DNA of 64,000 bases from CAVSRC01 sp963732845 (GTDB lineage: Bacteria; Pseudomonadota; Alphaproteobacteria; Rhizobiales; Kaistiaceae), in the NCBI GenBank assembly GCA_963732845.1, contig CAVTBE010000011.1:248001-312000 (forward strand), written 5' to 3'. The position numbers and the translations under genes were made by a program. This document shows, piece after piece, positions 24,292-33,663 of the stretch. The notes beneath the pieces are model-generated. The model ran no database searches, was not told the origin of the DNA, and saw only the letters and a program-made list of their open reading frames with translations. Numbering within the stretch: the stretch's first letter is position 1; each line of letters begins with the position of its first letter.

Positions 24292-26733
24292 CTAGCGATA
24301 GGTCGCGGCCAAGTGACTGACCGTGATGTCGGCCACCTGCGGCATGCGCCCGTCGAAGGAGCGGAAGGCGAGCGTGCGCGTCTCGCCGGGGAGCAGCAGG
24401 AAACTCGCATCGTCGAAAGCGCCGGCGAATCCGGACGCTTCCGGCCTGACGAAGAAGGCCGGCCGGTCGGCGCCGAGGGTGAAATGGCCGGGCTTGCCGG
24501 CAACGGCGGCGAGGCGCAGCACGGCCGCCGGCAGGTCGTAGGTCTTCGGTTTCTGCGGGAAGATCACGAGGCGCATCGATGGGTCACGGCCCTCGCCTGC
24601 GGTCGCCGCCGCGTCGATGACGAAAAAGAAATCGCCTCCCGGCGGCACCGGCACGCCGGCAAGGAAATGAGCCCGGTCGGGCGGGACGTCGCTGGCGATC
24701 GGGTGCTCGTCGAGCACCGTGCCATCGAGATCGATGCGGCGCACGGTGCCGGCGATCGACGCCGCGGCACGGGTGTCGTTGAGGCCGGTGACGAGCAGGC
24801 GCTCGCCTTCGATGCGGGCGGCCAGCGCCAGCGGCGCGAAAAAGCGGCGGGCGTGATAGTGCAGCGTCTTCCAGCCGATGGCGTGGTCGAGGCTCGACCA
24901 CGATACCGACGGCCACACGTCGTTGAGCTGCCAGTAGATGGCGCCCATCGTGTGCGGCTTGAGGCTGCGCCAGAAGCGCACCGCCGTTTCGATCGCCAGC
25001 GCCTGCTGGAGCTGGCTCAGATAGAGGAAGTTCTCGAAGCCCGTCGGCATGCGGAAATAGCGCGTCATCGTCTCGACGATGCGGCCATTGCCGGCGGAAT
25101 CGCGCTGGTGCCATTCCATCACCGGCGACATGGCGTTCCACTCGGCCTCGTCGGCAAAGCGGCGGATGTCGTGCATGGTCGGGAAGGACTGGAAGCCGAA
25201 CTCCGAGCAGAAGCGCGGGCGGACCGTGTAGTAGTGCTCGAAGTCCTTGTTCTCGTGCCAGACCGACCAGAAATGCATATCGCCCGAGCCGTCGTCGTGC
25301 CAGGCGTCGCCATAGTCGAGCTTGCCGGAGCAGGGTGATGACGGCCAGAAGGTGCGGCTGGCGTCGCTCTCCAGCACCGCCTGTTCGATCACGCGGTTGA
25401 GCCGGTCGTAATTGACCAGGTAGCGGTCGCGATTGGTCTTCGACAGCTCGTACCAGTTGAGCGAGCCGATCACCTCGTTGTCGCCGCACCAGATGGCGAT
25501 GCAGGCGTGCGAGGCCAGCCGCTTGACCTGATAGCGGACCTCGGCATCGACCTGGGCGAGGAATTCCGGCGTCGAAGGGTATTGCGAGCAGGCGAACATC
25601 ATGTCCTGCCAGACCAGCAGGCCGAGTTCGTCGCACAGCTCGTAGAAGGCGTCGAACTCGTAGAAGCCGCCACCCCAGACGCGGATCATGTTCATGTTGG
25701 CGGCGACCGCCTCGTCGAGCAGGCGGGCGATGCGCTCCCGCGTGATGCGGCTCGGCAGCGCATCGGCGGGGATCCAGTTGGCGCCCTTGGCGAAGACGGC
25801 CAGGCCGTTGACCTCGAACGTCATGGAGGCGCCGGCTTCGTCCGGCTGGTTGATCAGGCGAAGCCTGCGCAAGCCGATGCGCTGGTCGATGCGGTCGCCG
25901 GGAATCGTGATGCTGGCATCGTGCAGTGGCTGATCGCCATAGCCCGCCGGCCACCACAGCGCCGGATGATCGAGGTCGAGCGACAGGGCGGCGCGGCCGC
26001 CAGCGGCGGCGGTCACCGGGACGTCGGCGGATATTGTCCTGCCGGCTATGTCAAACCGCGCCGGCACGGTTGCGTCGCGCCGCGCGACCAGCTCGACATC
26101 CGCCGTCACGGTGATGCGGCCGTCATCGTGATGCTCCTGGCGGATGGCCGCGTGCTCGATACGCGCATCGTCGTAGAGACGCAGCTTCGGCTCGGCATAG
26201 ATGCCGAGGACCATCAGGCACGGCCCCCAGTCCCAGCCGCCATGGCATTGCGCCTTGCGCAGCATATTGAGGTCGGCGACGCGGTTGTTCTTGGTGGTGG
26301 GGATCGGGAAGGGCTGCTTCGCCGCCCGTGCCGCGGCCTCCCGGGTCGCCGAGCGGAAGCGGATGGCGATCTCGTTCTCTCCGGCGCGGACGACGCCGGA
26401 AAGATCGATGCGGTGGCGGATGAAGCTCGAATCGAGGTTGGCGACCGGCGTGCCGTTGACCGTCACCTCGGCGACGGTGTCGACGAATTCGAGCTCGAGC
26501 ACCGGCCATTTGCCGGCAAGCGCGCCGGCCGGGAGGTCGAACGAGCGGCGGATCTCCCATTCGGCCTCATGCACCCACTGCACCGCGGCCTCGTTGGTGC
26601 CGATCATGGGGTCGGGGATGCGCCCGGCGGCGATCAGGGCGGAGTGGATGTCGCCGGGAATGGGGCAGGGCGCGATCACCGCGCCGGCGGCGTCGAAAAG
26701 GGTCCACGGACCAGTGAGCGAAACGTTTGTCAT
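24292..26733 (-). CDS. Beta-mannosidase, glycoside hydrolase family 2
   Basis: Releases terminal beta-mannose from oligosaccharides. The 813-residue product has the GH2 layout: N-terminal sugar-binding domain (residues 1-170, with GGWDWGPCL), immunoglobulin-like domain, TIM barrel and C-terminal beta domains. The acid/base glutamate is in AIWCGDNEVIGS near residue 417 (usually GNNE) and the nucleophile in FCSEFGFQSFP near 511. There is no signal peptide, so substrate must be imported. No transporter or other glycan gene is adjacent, which is unusual for a utilisation enzyme. Beta-mannosidase is preferred to beta-galactosidase or glucuronidase because of the DWGPCL and CGDNE segments. Confidence 0.92.
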   Translation of the reverse strand: MTNVSLTGPWTLFDAAGAVIAPCPIPGDIHSALIAAGRIPDPMIGTNEAAVQWVHEAEWEIRRSFDLPAGALAGKWPVLELEFVDTVAEVTVNGTPVANLDSSFIRHRIDLSGVVRAGENEIAIRFRSATREAAARAAKQPFPIPTTKNNRVADLNMLRKAQCHGGWDWGPCLMVLGIYAEPKLRLYDDARIEHAAIRQEHHDDGRITVTADVELVARRDATVPARFDIAGRTISADVPVTAAAGGRAALSLDLDHPALWWPAGYGDQPLHDASITIPGDRIDQRIGLRRLRLINQPDEAGASMTFEVNGLAVFAKGANWIPADALPSRITRERIARLLDEAVAANMNMIRVWGGGFYEFDAFYELCDELGLLVWQDMMFACSQYPSTPEFLAQVDAEVRYQVKRLASHACIAIWCGDNEVIGSLNWYELSKTNRDRYLVNYDRLNRVIEQAVLESDASRTFWPSSPCSGKLDYGDAWHDDGSGDMHFWSVWHENKDFEHYYTVRPRFCSEFGFQSFPTMHDIRRFADEAEWNAMSPVMEWHQRDSAGNGRIVETMTRYFRMPTGFENFLYLSQLQQALAIETAVRFWRSLKPHTMGAIYWQLNDVWPSVSWSSLDHAIGWKTLHYHARRFFAPLALAARIEGERLLVTGLNDTRAAASIAGTVRRIDLDGTVLDEHPIASDVPPDRAHFLAGVPVPPGGDFFFVIDAAATAGEGRDPSMRLVIFPQKPKTYDLPAAVLRLAAVAGKPGHFTLGADRPAFFVRPEASGFAGAFDDASFLLLPGETRTLAFRSFDGRMPQVADITVSHLAATYR

Positions 26734-27129
26734 GCGGGCTCGGGGGCTTTGCCGGGTGCGAGGCTCAGGCGCTCAAAAAAAGCACCGAACGACATCAGCG
26801 TTAACAGATCGTTTGGCGGCGATGTAAAAGATTCGTTGATGGTGCCGTTGCAGCGGCGCTGACGGCGCGACACGCTGCGTTTTGGCAGAATCCGGCACGC
26901 TTCGATGTCGGGCCGACGGAACCGCTCAGAAACGCAGCTTCGTGCGGGTTTCGGCAAAAGACGCCGGCGCCGGCCGGCTGTCGGGCAGTCGCCCCTTGCG
27001 ATGGCGAGACCACCGACGTGCAACCAATCCGCGCATGTGCGCCGGTCAACGATTACTCAACGGATTTGCTGCATAAGCAGAGGGGAGAATTCAGGGTTCC
27101 GGCGGAAGCTGCAGGCCGCGCGCAATCTG
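26734..27129. other. 396-base intergenic region between divergent genes
   Basis: Separates the divergent beta-mannosidase and GGDEF-EAL genes and must carry both promoters. It is less GC-rich than the flanks in places (GTTAACAGATCG near 26800; CGGATTTGCTGCATAAGCAG near 27060). No protein gene, tRNA or convincing hairpin terminator was seen. The frame of the downstream gene stays open through part of it, but the translation there is unlike a protein. Confidence 0.5.
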
Positions 27130-29466
27130 ATGGTGCAAATGTCGAGCGCAAACCGAGCTTACCGAACGGGGAAGGAGCTGCCGCCGGAAATCTACATTCC
27201 GCTGGTCGATTCGCTCTACACCGAAATCCGCACGCTGTTCGTGGGGTCGGTGGCGATTTCGCTCGCCGTCCTGCTTTCGGCGTGGAAGACGCAAGACGCG
27301 ATCATCGCCGGCCTGTGGGTGCTGCTCATGGTGATCGCCGTGGCGCGCGCCTTCGACATGGCGAAATACCTGCGCATCAAGTCGTCGATCACGACGGCCG
27401 AACAGGCGGCGCGCTGGGAGTGGCGCTACGTCATCGGCGCCGCCGCCTTCATGGGGCTGCTCGGCATCTGGTGCATGATCGTGTTCGCGCGGACGCAGGA
27501 CACGTTCGCGCAGACCATCTCCATTTCCGGCACCATCGCCTACATGATCGGCATCTCGGGCCGCAACTTCGGCAGCAAGCGGCTGGTCTCCGTGCTGATC
27601 CTGGTCGACGGCATTCCCACCACCCTCGCGCTGCTCATGCAGTTCGACGTCTACTACATGTTCGGCGCGCTGCTGGTGGGGATGTTCTTCATCAGTTTCA
27701 ACTTCATCTCCGACAGGCTGCGCAAGACGCTGCTCGATGCGGTCGTCTCGGAGCGCGACGTGACCCTGCTCGCCAAGCGCTTCGATACCGCCCTCAACAA
27801 CATGCCCTCCGGCCTGTGCATGTTCGATTCGGAGCAGCGCGTGGTGGTCATCAACAACCGCCTGCTCGAGCTGCTCGACTTGCAGGCCATCGACCGCAAG
27901 GGCGAAACCTCGCGCGACCTCGTGCGCGATTGCGTCGCTGCCGGCACGATCCTGCGCTCGGAAAGCGACCGCTTCGCCACCAACCTCGATCGCCGCCTGA
28001 CCGGCGCCGAAAAGTCCGGCTTCACCATCCACAAGCAGGACGGGCGTACGCTGAGCCTGGCTTTCCAGCCGATGGAGAACGGCGGTTCGGTGGCGCTGGT
28101 GGAGGACATCACCGAGCGGCGCGAGGCCGAAGCGCGCATCCGCCACCTTGCCCGCTACGATGCGCTCACCGGCTTGCCCAATCGCATGCACCTGCGCGAA
28201 CGCATGGAAGCGGTGCTGGCGATGGCCGGCCCGAAGCCGTCGGCCATCCACTTCGTCGATCTCGACCAGTTCAAGCAGGTCAACGACACGCTCGGCCATC
28301 CGCGCGGCGACATGCTGCTCAGGGCCGTCGCCGACCGCCTGAAGCGCCTGGTGCGCGAAAGCGACCTGGTGGCGCGCTTCGGTGGCGATGAATTCGTCGT
28401 CGTGCAGACGCCGGTCGCCGGGCCGGAAGAGGCCGCGACGCTGGCCCGCCGCATCGTCGCGGCGCTTTCCGAGACCTATGAGATCGACGGCCACCAGGTG
28501 GTCATCGGCGCCACCATCGGCATCGCCATGGCGCCGCGCGACGCGACCGGCGCCGACCACCTGCTCAAGAACGCCGACATGGCGCTCTACTGGTCGAAGG
28601 CGGAGCAGCGCGGCACCTGGCGGTTCTTCGAGTCGGGGATGGATGTGCGCGCGCAGGAGCGGCGCAGCCTCGAACTCGACCTGCGCAACGCGCTCAACAA
28701 CGGTTCTTTCGAGATCTACTATCAGCCGCTCTTCGACCTGAGGACGATGAAGGTCACCACTTGCGAGGCGCTGCTGCGCTGGCAGCATCCCCTGCGCGGC
28801 ATGATCTCGCCGGCCGAGTTCATTCCGGTCGCCGAGGAGATGGGGCTGATCGTCGAGATCGGCGACTGGGTGCTGCATCAGGCATGCAAGACGTGCGCAA
28901 CATGGCCCGGCGACGTGCGCGTCGCGGTAAACCTGTCGGCCAATCAGTTCCGCCGCGGCAACGTGACCGGCACGGTCCGCGATGCGCTGGCCACCAGCGG
29001 CCTCGCCGCGAGCCGCCTCGAAATCGAAATCACCGAATCCGTGCTGTTCCAGGATACCCGCGCCACGCGGTTGATCCTGCGCCAGCTGCGCGAACTCGGC
29101 GTGCGCATCTCGCTCGATGACTTCGGTACCGGCTATTCGAGCCTCAGCTACCTGCACGGGCTGCCGCTGAACAAGGTCAAGATCGACCGTCTGTTCCTGC
29201 AGGGCCTGGAAACGGGCAGCCGGGCACTGATCCTGCTGCGCGGCGTGGCGCGGCTCAGCGCCGACCTCGGCCTGACGGTGACGATCGAAGGCGTCGAGAC
29301 GGAGGAGCAGCTTGCCATCGTCGTCGCCGAAGAGAGCATCAACGAGGTACAGGGCTTCCTGTTCAGCGTTCCGATCCCCGCTCCGCAGCTCATGGAACTG
29401 CTGATCTCCAGCTTCGGCGGCGCAGCGCAAGAACAGCCGGAAATGCTGCAGCGCAGCGCCAGCTGA
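27130..29466 (+). CDS. Membrane GGDEF-EAL cyclic-di-GMP protein with PAS domain
   Basis: A 778-residue protein. Residues 1-200 hold about six membrane helices, about 225-335 a PAS domain (LNNMPSGLCMFDSEQRVVVINN), then GGDEF and EAL domains. The cyclase motif FGGDEF (418-422) is intact. The phosphodiesterase motif begins EALLRW at 546 and has DDFGTGYSSL near 662, also intact. It could make or degrade c-di-GMP, and the net activity cannot be read from sequence. ATG at 27130 is chosen because the predicted membrane domain begins soon after; ATG at 27139 is an alternative. Confidence 0.92.
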   Translation: MVQMSSANRAYRTGKELPPEIYIPLVDSLYTEIRTLFVGSVAISLAVLLSAWKTQDAIIAGLWVLLMVIAVARAFDMAKYLRIKSSITTAEQAARWEWRYVIGAAAFMGLLGIWCMIVFARTQDTFAQTISISGTIAYMIGISGRNFGSKRLVSVLILVDGIPTTLALLMQFDVYYMFGALLVGMFFISFNFISDRLRKTLLDAVVSERDVTLLAKRFDTALNNMPSGLCMFDSEQRVVVINNRLLELLDLQAIDRKGETSRDLVRDCVAAGTILRSESDRFATNLDRRLTGAEKSGFTIHKQDGRTLSLAFQPMENGGSVALVEDITERREAEARIRHLARYDALTGLPNRMHLRERMEAVLAMAGPKPSAIHFVDLDQFKQVNDTLGHPRGDMLLRAVADRLKRLVRESDLVARFGGDEFVVVQTPVAGPEEAATLARRIVAALSETYEIDGHQVVIGATIGIAMAPRDATGADHLLKNADMALYWSKAEQRGTWRFFESGMDVRAQERRSLELDLRNALNNGSFEIYYQPLFDLRTMKVTTCEALLRWQHPLRGMISPAEFIPVAEEMGLIVEIGDWVLHQACKTCATWPGDVRVAVNLSANQFRRGNVTGTVRDALATSGLAASRLEIEITESVLFQDTRATRLILRQLRELGVRISLDDFGTGYSSLSYLHGLPLNKVKIDRLFLQGLETGSRALILLRGVARLSADLGLTVTIEGVETEEQLAIVVAEESINEVQGFLFSVPIPAPQLMELLISSFGGAAQEQPEMLQRSAS

Positions 29467-29638
29467 TCCCAAAGCCGCGGAAACTGACCGCGGCGGCCAT
29501 TTGACACAGCACATATTGGCGCTGCGCGGCCCTGCCGCTGCCCGCCGGGCGAGTACATTCCACCGCCCGGCCTAACCCCCTGCATTCGCGATGCAATTCC
29601 GAGTTGCCCGACGGGCGGAGCGCGCCCGATCCGTAAAA

Positions 29639-29697
29639 TTAACTTAAATTTCCGTTTATTAAGCCTAACGATTTACCCATGGTTAGCGAACTGTTAA
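29639..29697 (+). promoter_or_regulatory. AT-rich promoter region with CtrA-like TTAG-N7-TTAA site
   Basis: An AT-rich island in a GC-rich window, 30-90 bases before the FeeM-like gene. It contains TTAA at 29639, 29644 and 29659, and a TTAG-N7-TTAA element at 29683-29697, one mismatch from the CtrA consensus TTAA-N7-TTAA. CtrA is the cell-cycle regulator of alphaproteobacteria. Binding is inferred from the motif only, and no -35/-10 pair was assigned. Confidence 0.35.
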
Positions 29698-29727
29698 TCT
29701 CCCTCCCAGCCTGAGGAGGCGAGTAAA

Positions 29728-30474
29728 ATGAGTTATGCGGCTGTAAAGCCGCTCCAGCCGAGCTTGGCGGAGCGGATCGGTGAGTTGTTGAGTCGGGCCA
29801 GCTATCGGCGCGCCGATACGGACGAAGACCGGGAGGCGATCTATCGCCTCCGATACGAGGCCTACCTGGACGAAGGGGCGATTGAGCCTAATTTCGGCCG
29901 TCGGTTCAGCGATCGGTACGATGAGTTCGATAATGCGTGGACCATCGGTATTCGGGTGGGTGACCGCTTCGTCAGCTCGATGCGGGTCCATGTTGCAACG
30001 CGGGATTATCCCGACATGGTTGCGGCAGACGTGTTCCCGGACAAGGTGATACCGCTGCTCGAAGCCGGCAATGTCATCGTCGATCCGACCCGTTTCGTGG
30101 TCGATCCGGGCCCGGCTGGCGCAATTCCGGGACTCGCCTATCTGACCGTCAGGATCGGGACGATGGCGGCGGAATACTTCCACGCCGATTATGTGCTTGC
30201 CACCGTGCGCGCCGAACACCAAGCCTTCTATCGCAAGGTGTTCGATGCCAAGGTCGTCTGCGATCCGCGGCCTTATCCGGGCCTGGTCAAGCCGCTCAGC
30301 CTGATGATTCTCAATCTCGGCGAGGTGCGCGACCGGGTTGCCAGGCGTTATCCCTTCTTCGTGTCGACGCGGGCCGAGCAGGCCGCGCTGTTCGGCTATC
30401 CGGAGCGCTTCGAGCAGCAGATCGGGCACGCCCATCCGGTGGCCGCGAACGATCAGGCGCCGCTCGCAAGCTAG
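29728..30474 (+). CDS. FeeM-like N-acyl amino acid synthase / autoinducer-synthase-fold acyltransferase
   Basis: A 248-residue protein resembling the FeeM/AHL-synthase branch of GNAT-fold acyltransferases. An N-terminal REAIYRLRYEAYLDEG (about residues 35-50) matches the RLRYxVY motif, followed by DRYDEFDNAWTIGIRVGDRFVSSMRV and VIVDPTRFVVDP. FeeM makes long-chain N-acyl tyrosine from acyl-ACP; the real product here is unknown. The start has a strong GAGGAGG nine bases upstream and the AT-rich region before it. No ACP gene or luxR-type receptor is adjacent. An alternative is a general GNAT protein of unrelated function. Confidence 0.65.
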   Translation: MSYAAVKPLQPSLAERIGELLSRASYRRADTDEDREAIYRLRYEAYLDEGAIEPNFGRRFSDRYDEFDNAWTIGIRVGDRFVSSMRVHVATRDYPDMVAADVFPDKVIPLLEAGNVIVDPTRFVVDPGPAGAIPGLAYLTVRIGTMAAEYFHADYVLATVRAEHQAFYRKVFDAKVVCDPRPYPGLVKPLSLMILNLGEVRDRVARRYPFFVSTRAEQAALFGYPERFEQQIGHAHPVAANDQAPLAS

Positions 30475-30655
30475 CTTCGGCGTTACCTCAGGCAGCTTCC
30501 ATCGAGCGCCGCCCGGGCATTGCCACGGGCGGTGCCTTGTCGTCTACTGGTAGCGTTTCCGACCGACCCATCTCACCTGCCGTTTCGCGGCCGGGCGTGT
30601 GAACCACCGACGCCGGCCGCCGGACACTGCCAGCGACACAACGGGAATCACGCAC

Positions 30656-31636
30656 ATGGAATACACAAGACTCGGTTCGACCGGCGTCACCATTTCGCGC
30701 CTCTGCCTCGGCATGATGACCTACGGCGCAAAGACGAACCGCGAATGGGCGCTGGAGGAGGACGAGGCGCGGCCGTTCATCAAGCGCGCCTTCGACCTCG
30801 GCTTCACCTTCTTCGATACCGCCGACGTCTATTCCAACGGCGTCAGCGAGGAGATCACTGGCCGGGCGCTCAAGGACTTCGGCCCGGCGCGCGACAGCTA
30901 TGTGCTCGCCACCAAGGTCTATGGTGCCATGGGCGACAGTCCCAACCAGGCGGGCCTGTCGCGCAAGCACATCATGGCTGCCATCGATGCCTCGCTCACC
31001 CGCCTCGGCATGGACTATGTCGACCTCTACCAGATCCACCGCTTCGACCCGCTGACGCCGATGGAGGAGACGCTGGAGGCGCTTACCGACGTGGTGAAGG
31101 CGGGCAAGGCGCTCTATATCGGCGCCTCGTCCATGTACGCTTGGCAGTTCGCCCAGATGCTGGCGCTCTCCGACCGCCTCGGCTTCAGCCGCTTCGTCAC
31201 CATGCAGAACCACTACAACCTGCTCTACCGCGAGGAGGAGCGTGAGATGATCCCGCTCTGCCGGAAGGAGGGCATCGGCCTCATCCCGTGGAGCCCGCTG
31301 GCGCGCGGGCTGCTCACCCGGTCGAACGCGGACATGGATGCGACGCTGCGCTCCAAGACCAACTCCTTCGGCAAGGATCTCTACGCTCGCGGCGAGCCCG
31401 ACCGGGCGATCATCGATGCGGTGTCGGACATCGCCAGGAAACGTGGCGTGCCCAACGCCCAGGTAGCGCTTGCCTGGATGCTGGCGCGGCCGGCGGTGAC
31501 CGCGCCGATCGTCGGCGCCAGCAAGATGAGCCACCTCGACGATGCGGCGAAAGCGCTCGACATCAAGCTCGATGGAAGCGAGCTGGCGGCGCTGGAGGCG
31601 CCCTATCGGCCGCAACCGGTCCGCGGACACAGCTGA
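30656..31636 (+). CDS. Aldo/keto reductase
   Basis: An NADPH-dependent carbonyl reductase of 326 residues in the YajO/Tas-like group. The catalytic tetrad is complete: D54 and Y59 in FFDTADVYSNG, K87 in ATKVYG and H128 in YQIHRFD. The C-terminal cofactor-binding region reads PIVGASKMSHLDDAAKAL. It is followed by a nucleoside hydrolase gene 25 bases downstream, with which it may be co-transcribed. Substrate unknown. Confidence 0.94.
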   Translation: MEYTRLGSTGVTISRLCLGMMTYGAKTNREWALEEDEARPFIKRAFDLGFTFFDTADVYSNGVSEEITGRALKDFGPARDSYVLATKVYGAMGDSPNQAGLSRKHIMAAIDASLTRLGMDYVDLYQIHRFDPLTPMEETLEALTDVVKAGKALYIGASSMYAWQFAQMLALSDRLGFSRFVTMQNHYNLLYREEEREMIPLCRKEGIGLIPWSPLARGLLTRSNADMDATLRSKTNSFGKDLYARGEPDRAIIDAVSDIARKRGVPNAQVALAWMLARPAVTAPIVGASKMSHLDDAAKALDIKLDGSELAALEAPYRPQPVRGHS

Positions 31637-31661
31637 GGCGTTCGCGGGCAGGGGGCAGGCC

Positions 31662-32603
31662 ATGGCACGCCGTATCATCATCGACACCGATCCCGGGCAG
31701 GACGACGCCGTCGCCATCGTGCTCGCGCTCGCCTCGCCGGAGGATGTCGACGTCGCCGGCATCGTCGCGGTCGCCGGCAACGTGCCGCTGGCGTTGACCG
31801 AGAGGAACGCGCGGCGCATCGTCGAGCTTGCCGGCCGCACCGACGTGCCCGTCCACGCCGGCTGCGTGCGGCCGATGGTGCGGCCGCTGCGCACGGCCGA
31901 ACATGTCCATGGGCGCACCGGGCTCGACGGCTATACCCTGCCCGAGCCGACCATGCCGCTGGCCGAGAAGCACGGCGTCGATTTCATCGTCGACACCGTG
32001 ATGGCGGCTGCAGAAGGTGAGATCACGCTGTGCACGCTGGGGCCACTCACCAATGTCGCCATGGCGCTCACCAAGCAGCCGGCGATCGCCGGGCGCCTCA
32101 GCCGGATCGTCATGATGGGCGGCGCCTATTTCGAGGTCGGCAACATCACGCCGGCGGCCGAGTTCAACATTTATGTCGATCCGCATGCGGCCGACGTGGT
32201 GTTCCGCAGCGGCATTCCGCTGACCATGGCGCCGCTCGACCTGACCCACCGGATGCTGACGACGGAGGCGCGGCGCCAGGCCTTCGCGGCGATCGGCAAC
32301 CGCAGCGGCGAAGCCGTCGCCGGCCTGCTGTCGTTTTCCGAGCGCTTCGACCTGGCCAAATACGGCGGCATCGGCGCGCCCCTGCACGACCCTTGCGTCA
32401 TCGCCTGGCTGATCAGGCCGGAGCTGTTTACGGGCCGTGAGATCAATGTCAGCATCGAGATGACAAGCGAACTGACCATGGGCATGACGGTGGCGGACTG
32501 GTGGCGGGTGACCGACCGGCCGGCCAACGCGCTGTTCCTGCGCGATGGCGATGCCGACGGCTACTACGCCCTTTTGACGGAGCGCCTGGCCCGCCTGCCG
32601 TGA
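31662..32603 (+). CDS. Inosine/uridine-preferring nucleoside hydrolase
   Basis: Cleaves the N-glycosidic bond of ribonucleosides for base salvage. The 313-residue protein has the calcium-site signature DTDPGQDDA (residues 8-16). The later active-site segments are IVMMGGAYFEVGNITPAAEFNIYVDPHAA and APLHDPCVIAWL (the latter with the calcium aspartate). It starts at ATG 31662, 25 bases after the aldo/keto reductase. No nucleoside transporter is adjacent, although a DMT exporter follows. Confidence 0.94.
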   Translation: MARRIIIDTDPGQDDAVAIVLALASPEDVDVAGIVAVAGNVPLALTERNARRIVELAGRTDVPVHAGCVRPMVRPLRTAEHVHGRTGLDGYTLPEPTMPLAEKHGVDFIVDTVMAAAEGEITLCTLGPLTNVAMALTKQPAIAGRLSRIVMMGGAYFEVGNITPAAEFNIYVDPHAADVVFRSGIPLTMAPLDLTHRMLTTEARRQAFAAIGNRSGEAVAGLLSFSERFDLAKYGGIGAPLHDPCVIAWLIRPELFTGREINVSIEMTSELTMGMTVADWWRVTDRPANALFLRDGDADGYYALLTERLARLP

Positions 32604-32634
32604 ACGGCGGTGCTCACCCGGATCCCAATTCCCC

Positions 32635-33522
32635 ATGATCAAGGGCGTCCTCTTCGGTTTCCTCACCTACGTGCTGTTCTCCTGCGCCGATGCCTGCGCG
32701 AAGGCGATGGGAGGCACGATGCCGGTGTTCGAGATCGCCTTTTTCGTCACGCTGGCCTCGTTCTCGACCTTCGGTTTCGCCAGGTCGAAATCGGAGCGCT
32801 GGCGCGATGTCTTTCGTCTCAATCGTCCGCGCCTTGTCTTTCTGCGTGCCATCTGCGGGACGGCGGGCGGGATATTCGCCTTCTATGCCTTCACCACCAT
32901 CCCGTTCGCCGAAGCCTATTCCGTGCTGTTCATGATGCCGCTGTTCGCGACCATGCTGGCGATTCCGGTCCTGGGCGAGAGGGTCGGCTGGCGGCGGTGG
33001 CTGGCGGTGGCGACCGGCTTGGCTGGGGTGCTGCTGGTGGTGCGGCCGGGCTTCCACCAACTCCACCTCGGTCATCTGTCGGCCATGGCGTCCGCCGCTT
33101 GCGCCTCGGTGGCGATCATCACGCTGCGCCGTATCGGGCCGACCGAGAAGCGCATCAGCCTGCTGGCCGTCCTCTATTCGGTGGCGCTCACGGTCAATGG
33201 CATCCTGATGATCCATCAGTTCCGGGTGCCGACCCGTCTTGATGTCGGGCTGATCATCCTTGCCGGCGTCGCTGGCGGTTTCGGCCAGATTTCAATGTTG
33301 GCGGCGACCCGACTGGCGCCGGCCAACCGCATCACGCCAACCCAGTACAGCCAGATCATCTGGGCGATTCTTGTCGGCGCCTTCTTCTTCGGCGAGTTTC
33401 CCGATGGCATCGCCTTTGTCGGCATGGTGCTGGTGGTGAGTTCGGGTCTGTTCACGCTCTTCCGCGAGGAACAGCTGCGCGGCTGGTCGCGCCGCACGCT
33501 GTTCATGCGCAACCGGCCCTGA
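32635..33522 (+). CDS. DMT (EamA) family transporter
   Basis: A 295-residue protein with ten membrane helices in two EamA repeats (about residues 5-135 and 150-280). Motifs include FSCADACAKAMGG, FYAFTTIPFAEAYSVLFMMPLFAT and, in the second repeat, ANRITPTQYSQIIWAILVGAFFFGEFPDG. It belongs to the RhaT/EamA export group. The substrate cannot be inferred. It follows the nucleoside hydrolase gene by 31 bases, so it may share its transcript. Confidence 0.93.
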   Translation: MIKGVLFGFLTYVLFSCADACAKAMGGTMPVFEIAFFVTLASFSTFGFARSKSERWRDVFRLNRPRLVFLRAICGTAGGIFAFYAFTTIPFAEAYSVLFMMPLFATMLAIPVLGERVGWRRWLAVATGLAGVLLVVRPGFHQLHLGHLSAMASAACASVAIITLRRIGPTEKRISLLAVLYSVALTVNGILMIHQFRVPTRLDVGLIILAGVAGGFGQISMLAATRLAPANRITPTQYSQIIWAILVGAFFFGEFPDGIAFVGMVLVVSSGLFTLFREEQLRGWSRRTLFMRNRP

Positions 33523-33663
33523 GGCAAACGGTCGGGCGCCGCAACAGGAGCGCCCTTGCCGGGCCGTGGCGCCCTTGCCGTCCTCATTCCCGCTTGACCG
33601 AGCGACCAATGACGCCAGTTATGGGCCTTCGACCGCGAGCCAATGACGGAAGGGGGCAATCAC

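Noticed and set aside
27091..29514. 807-codon open frame on the minus strand across the GGDEF-EAL gene
   Set aside because: It is the mirror of a gene with clear PAS, GGDEF and EAL motifs; its translation is His/Arg/Gln-rich and matches no family. Long antisense frames are normal at this GC content.
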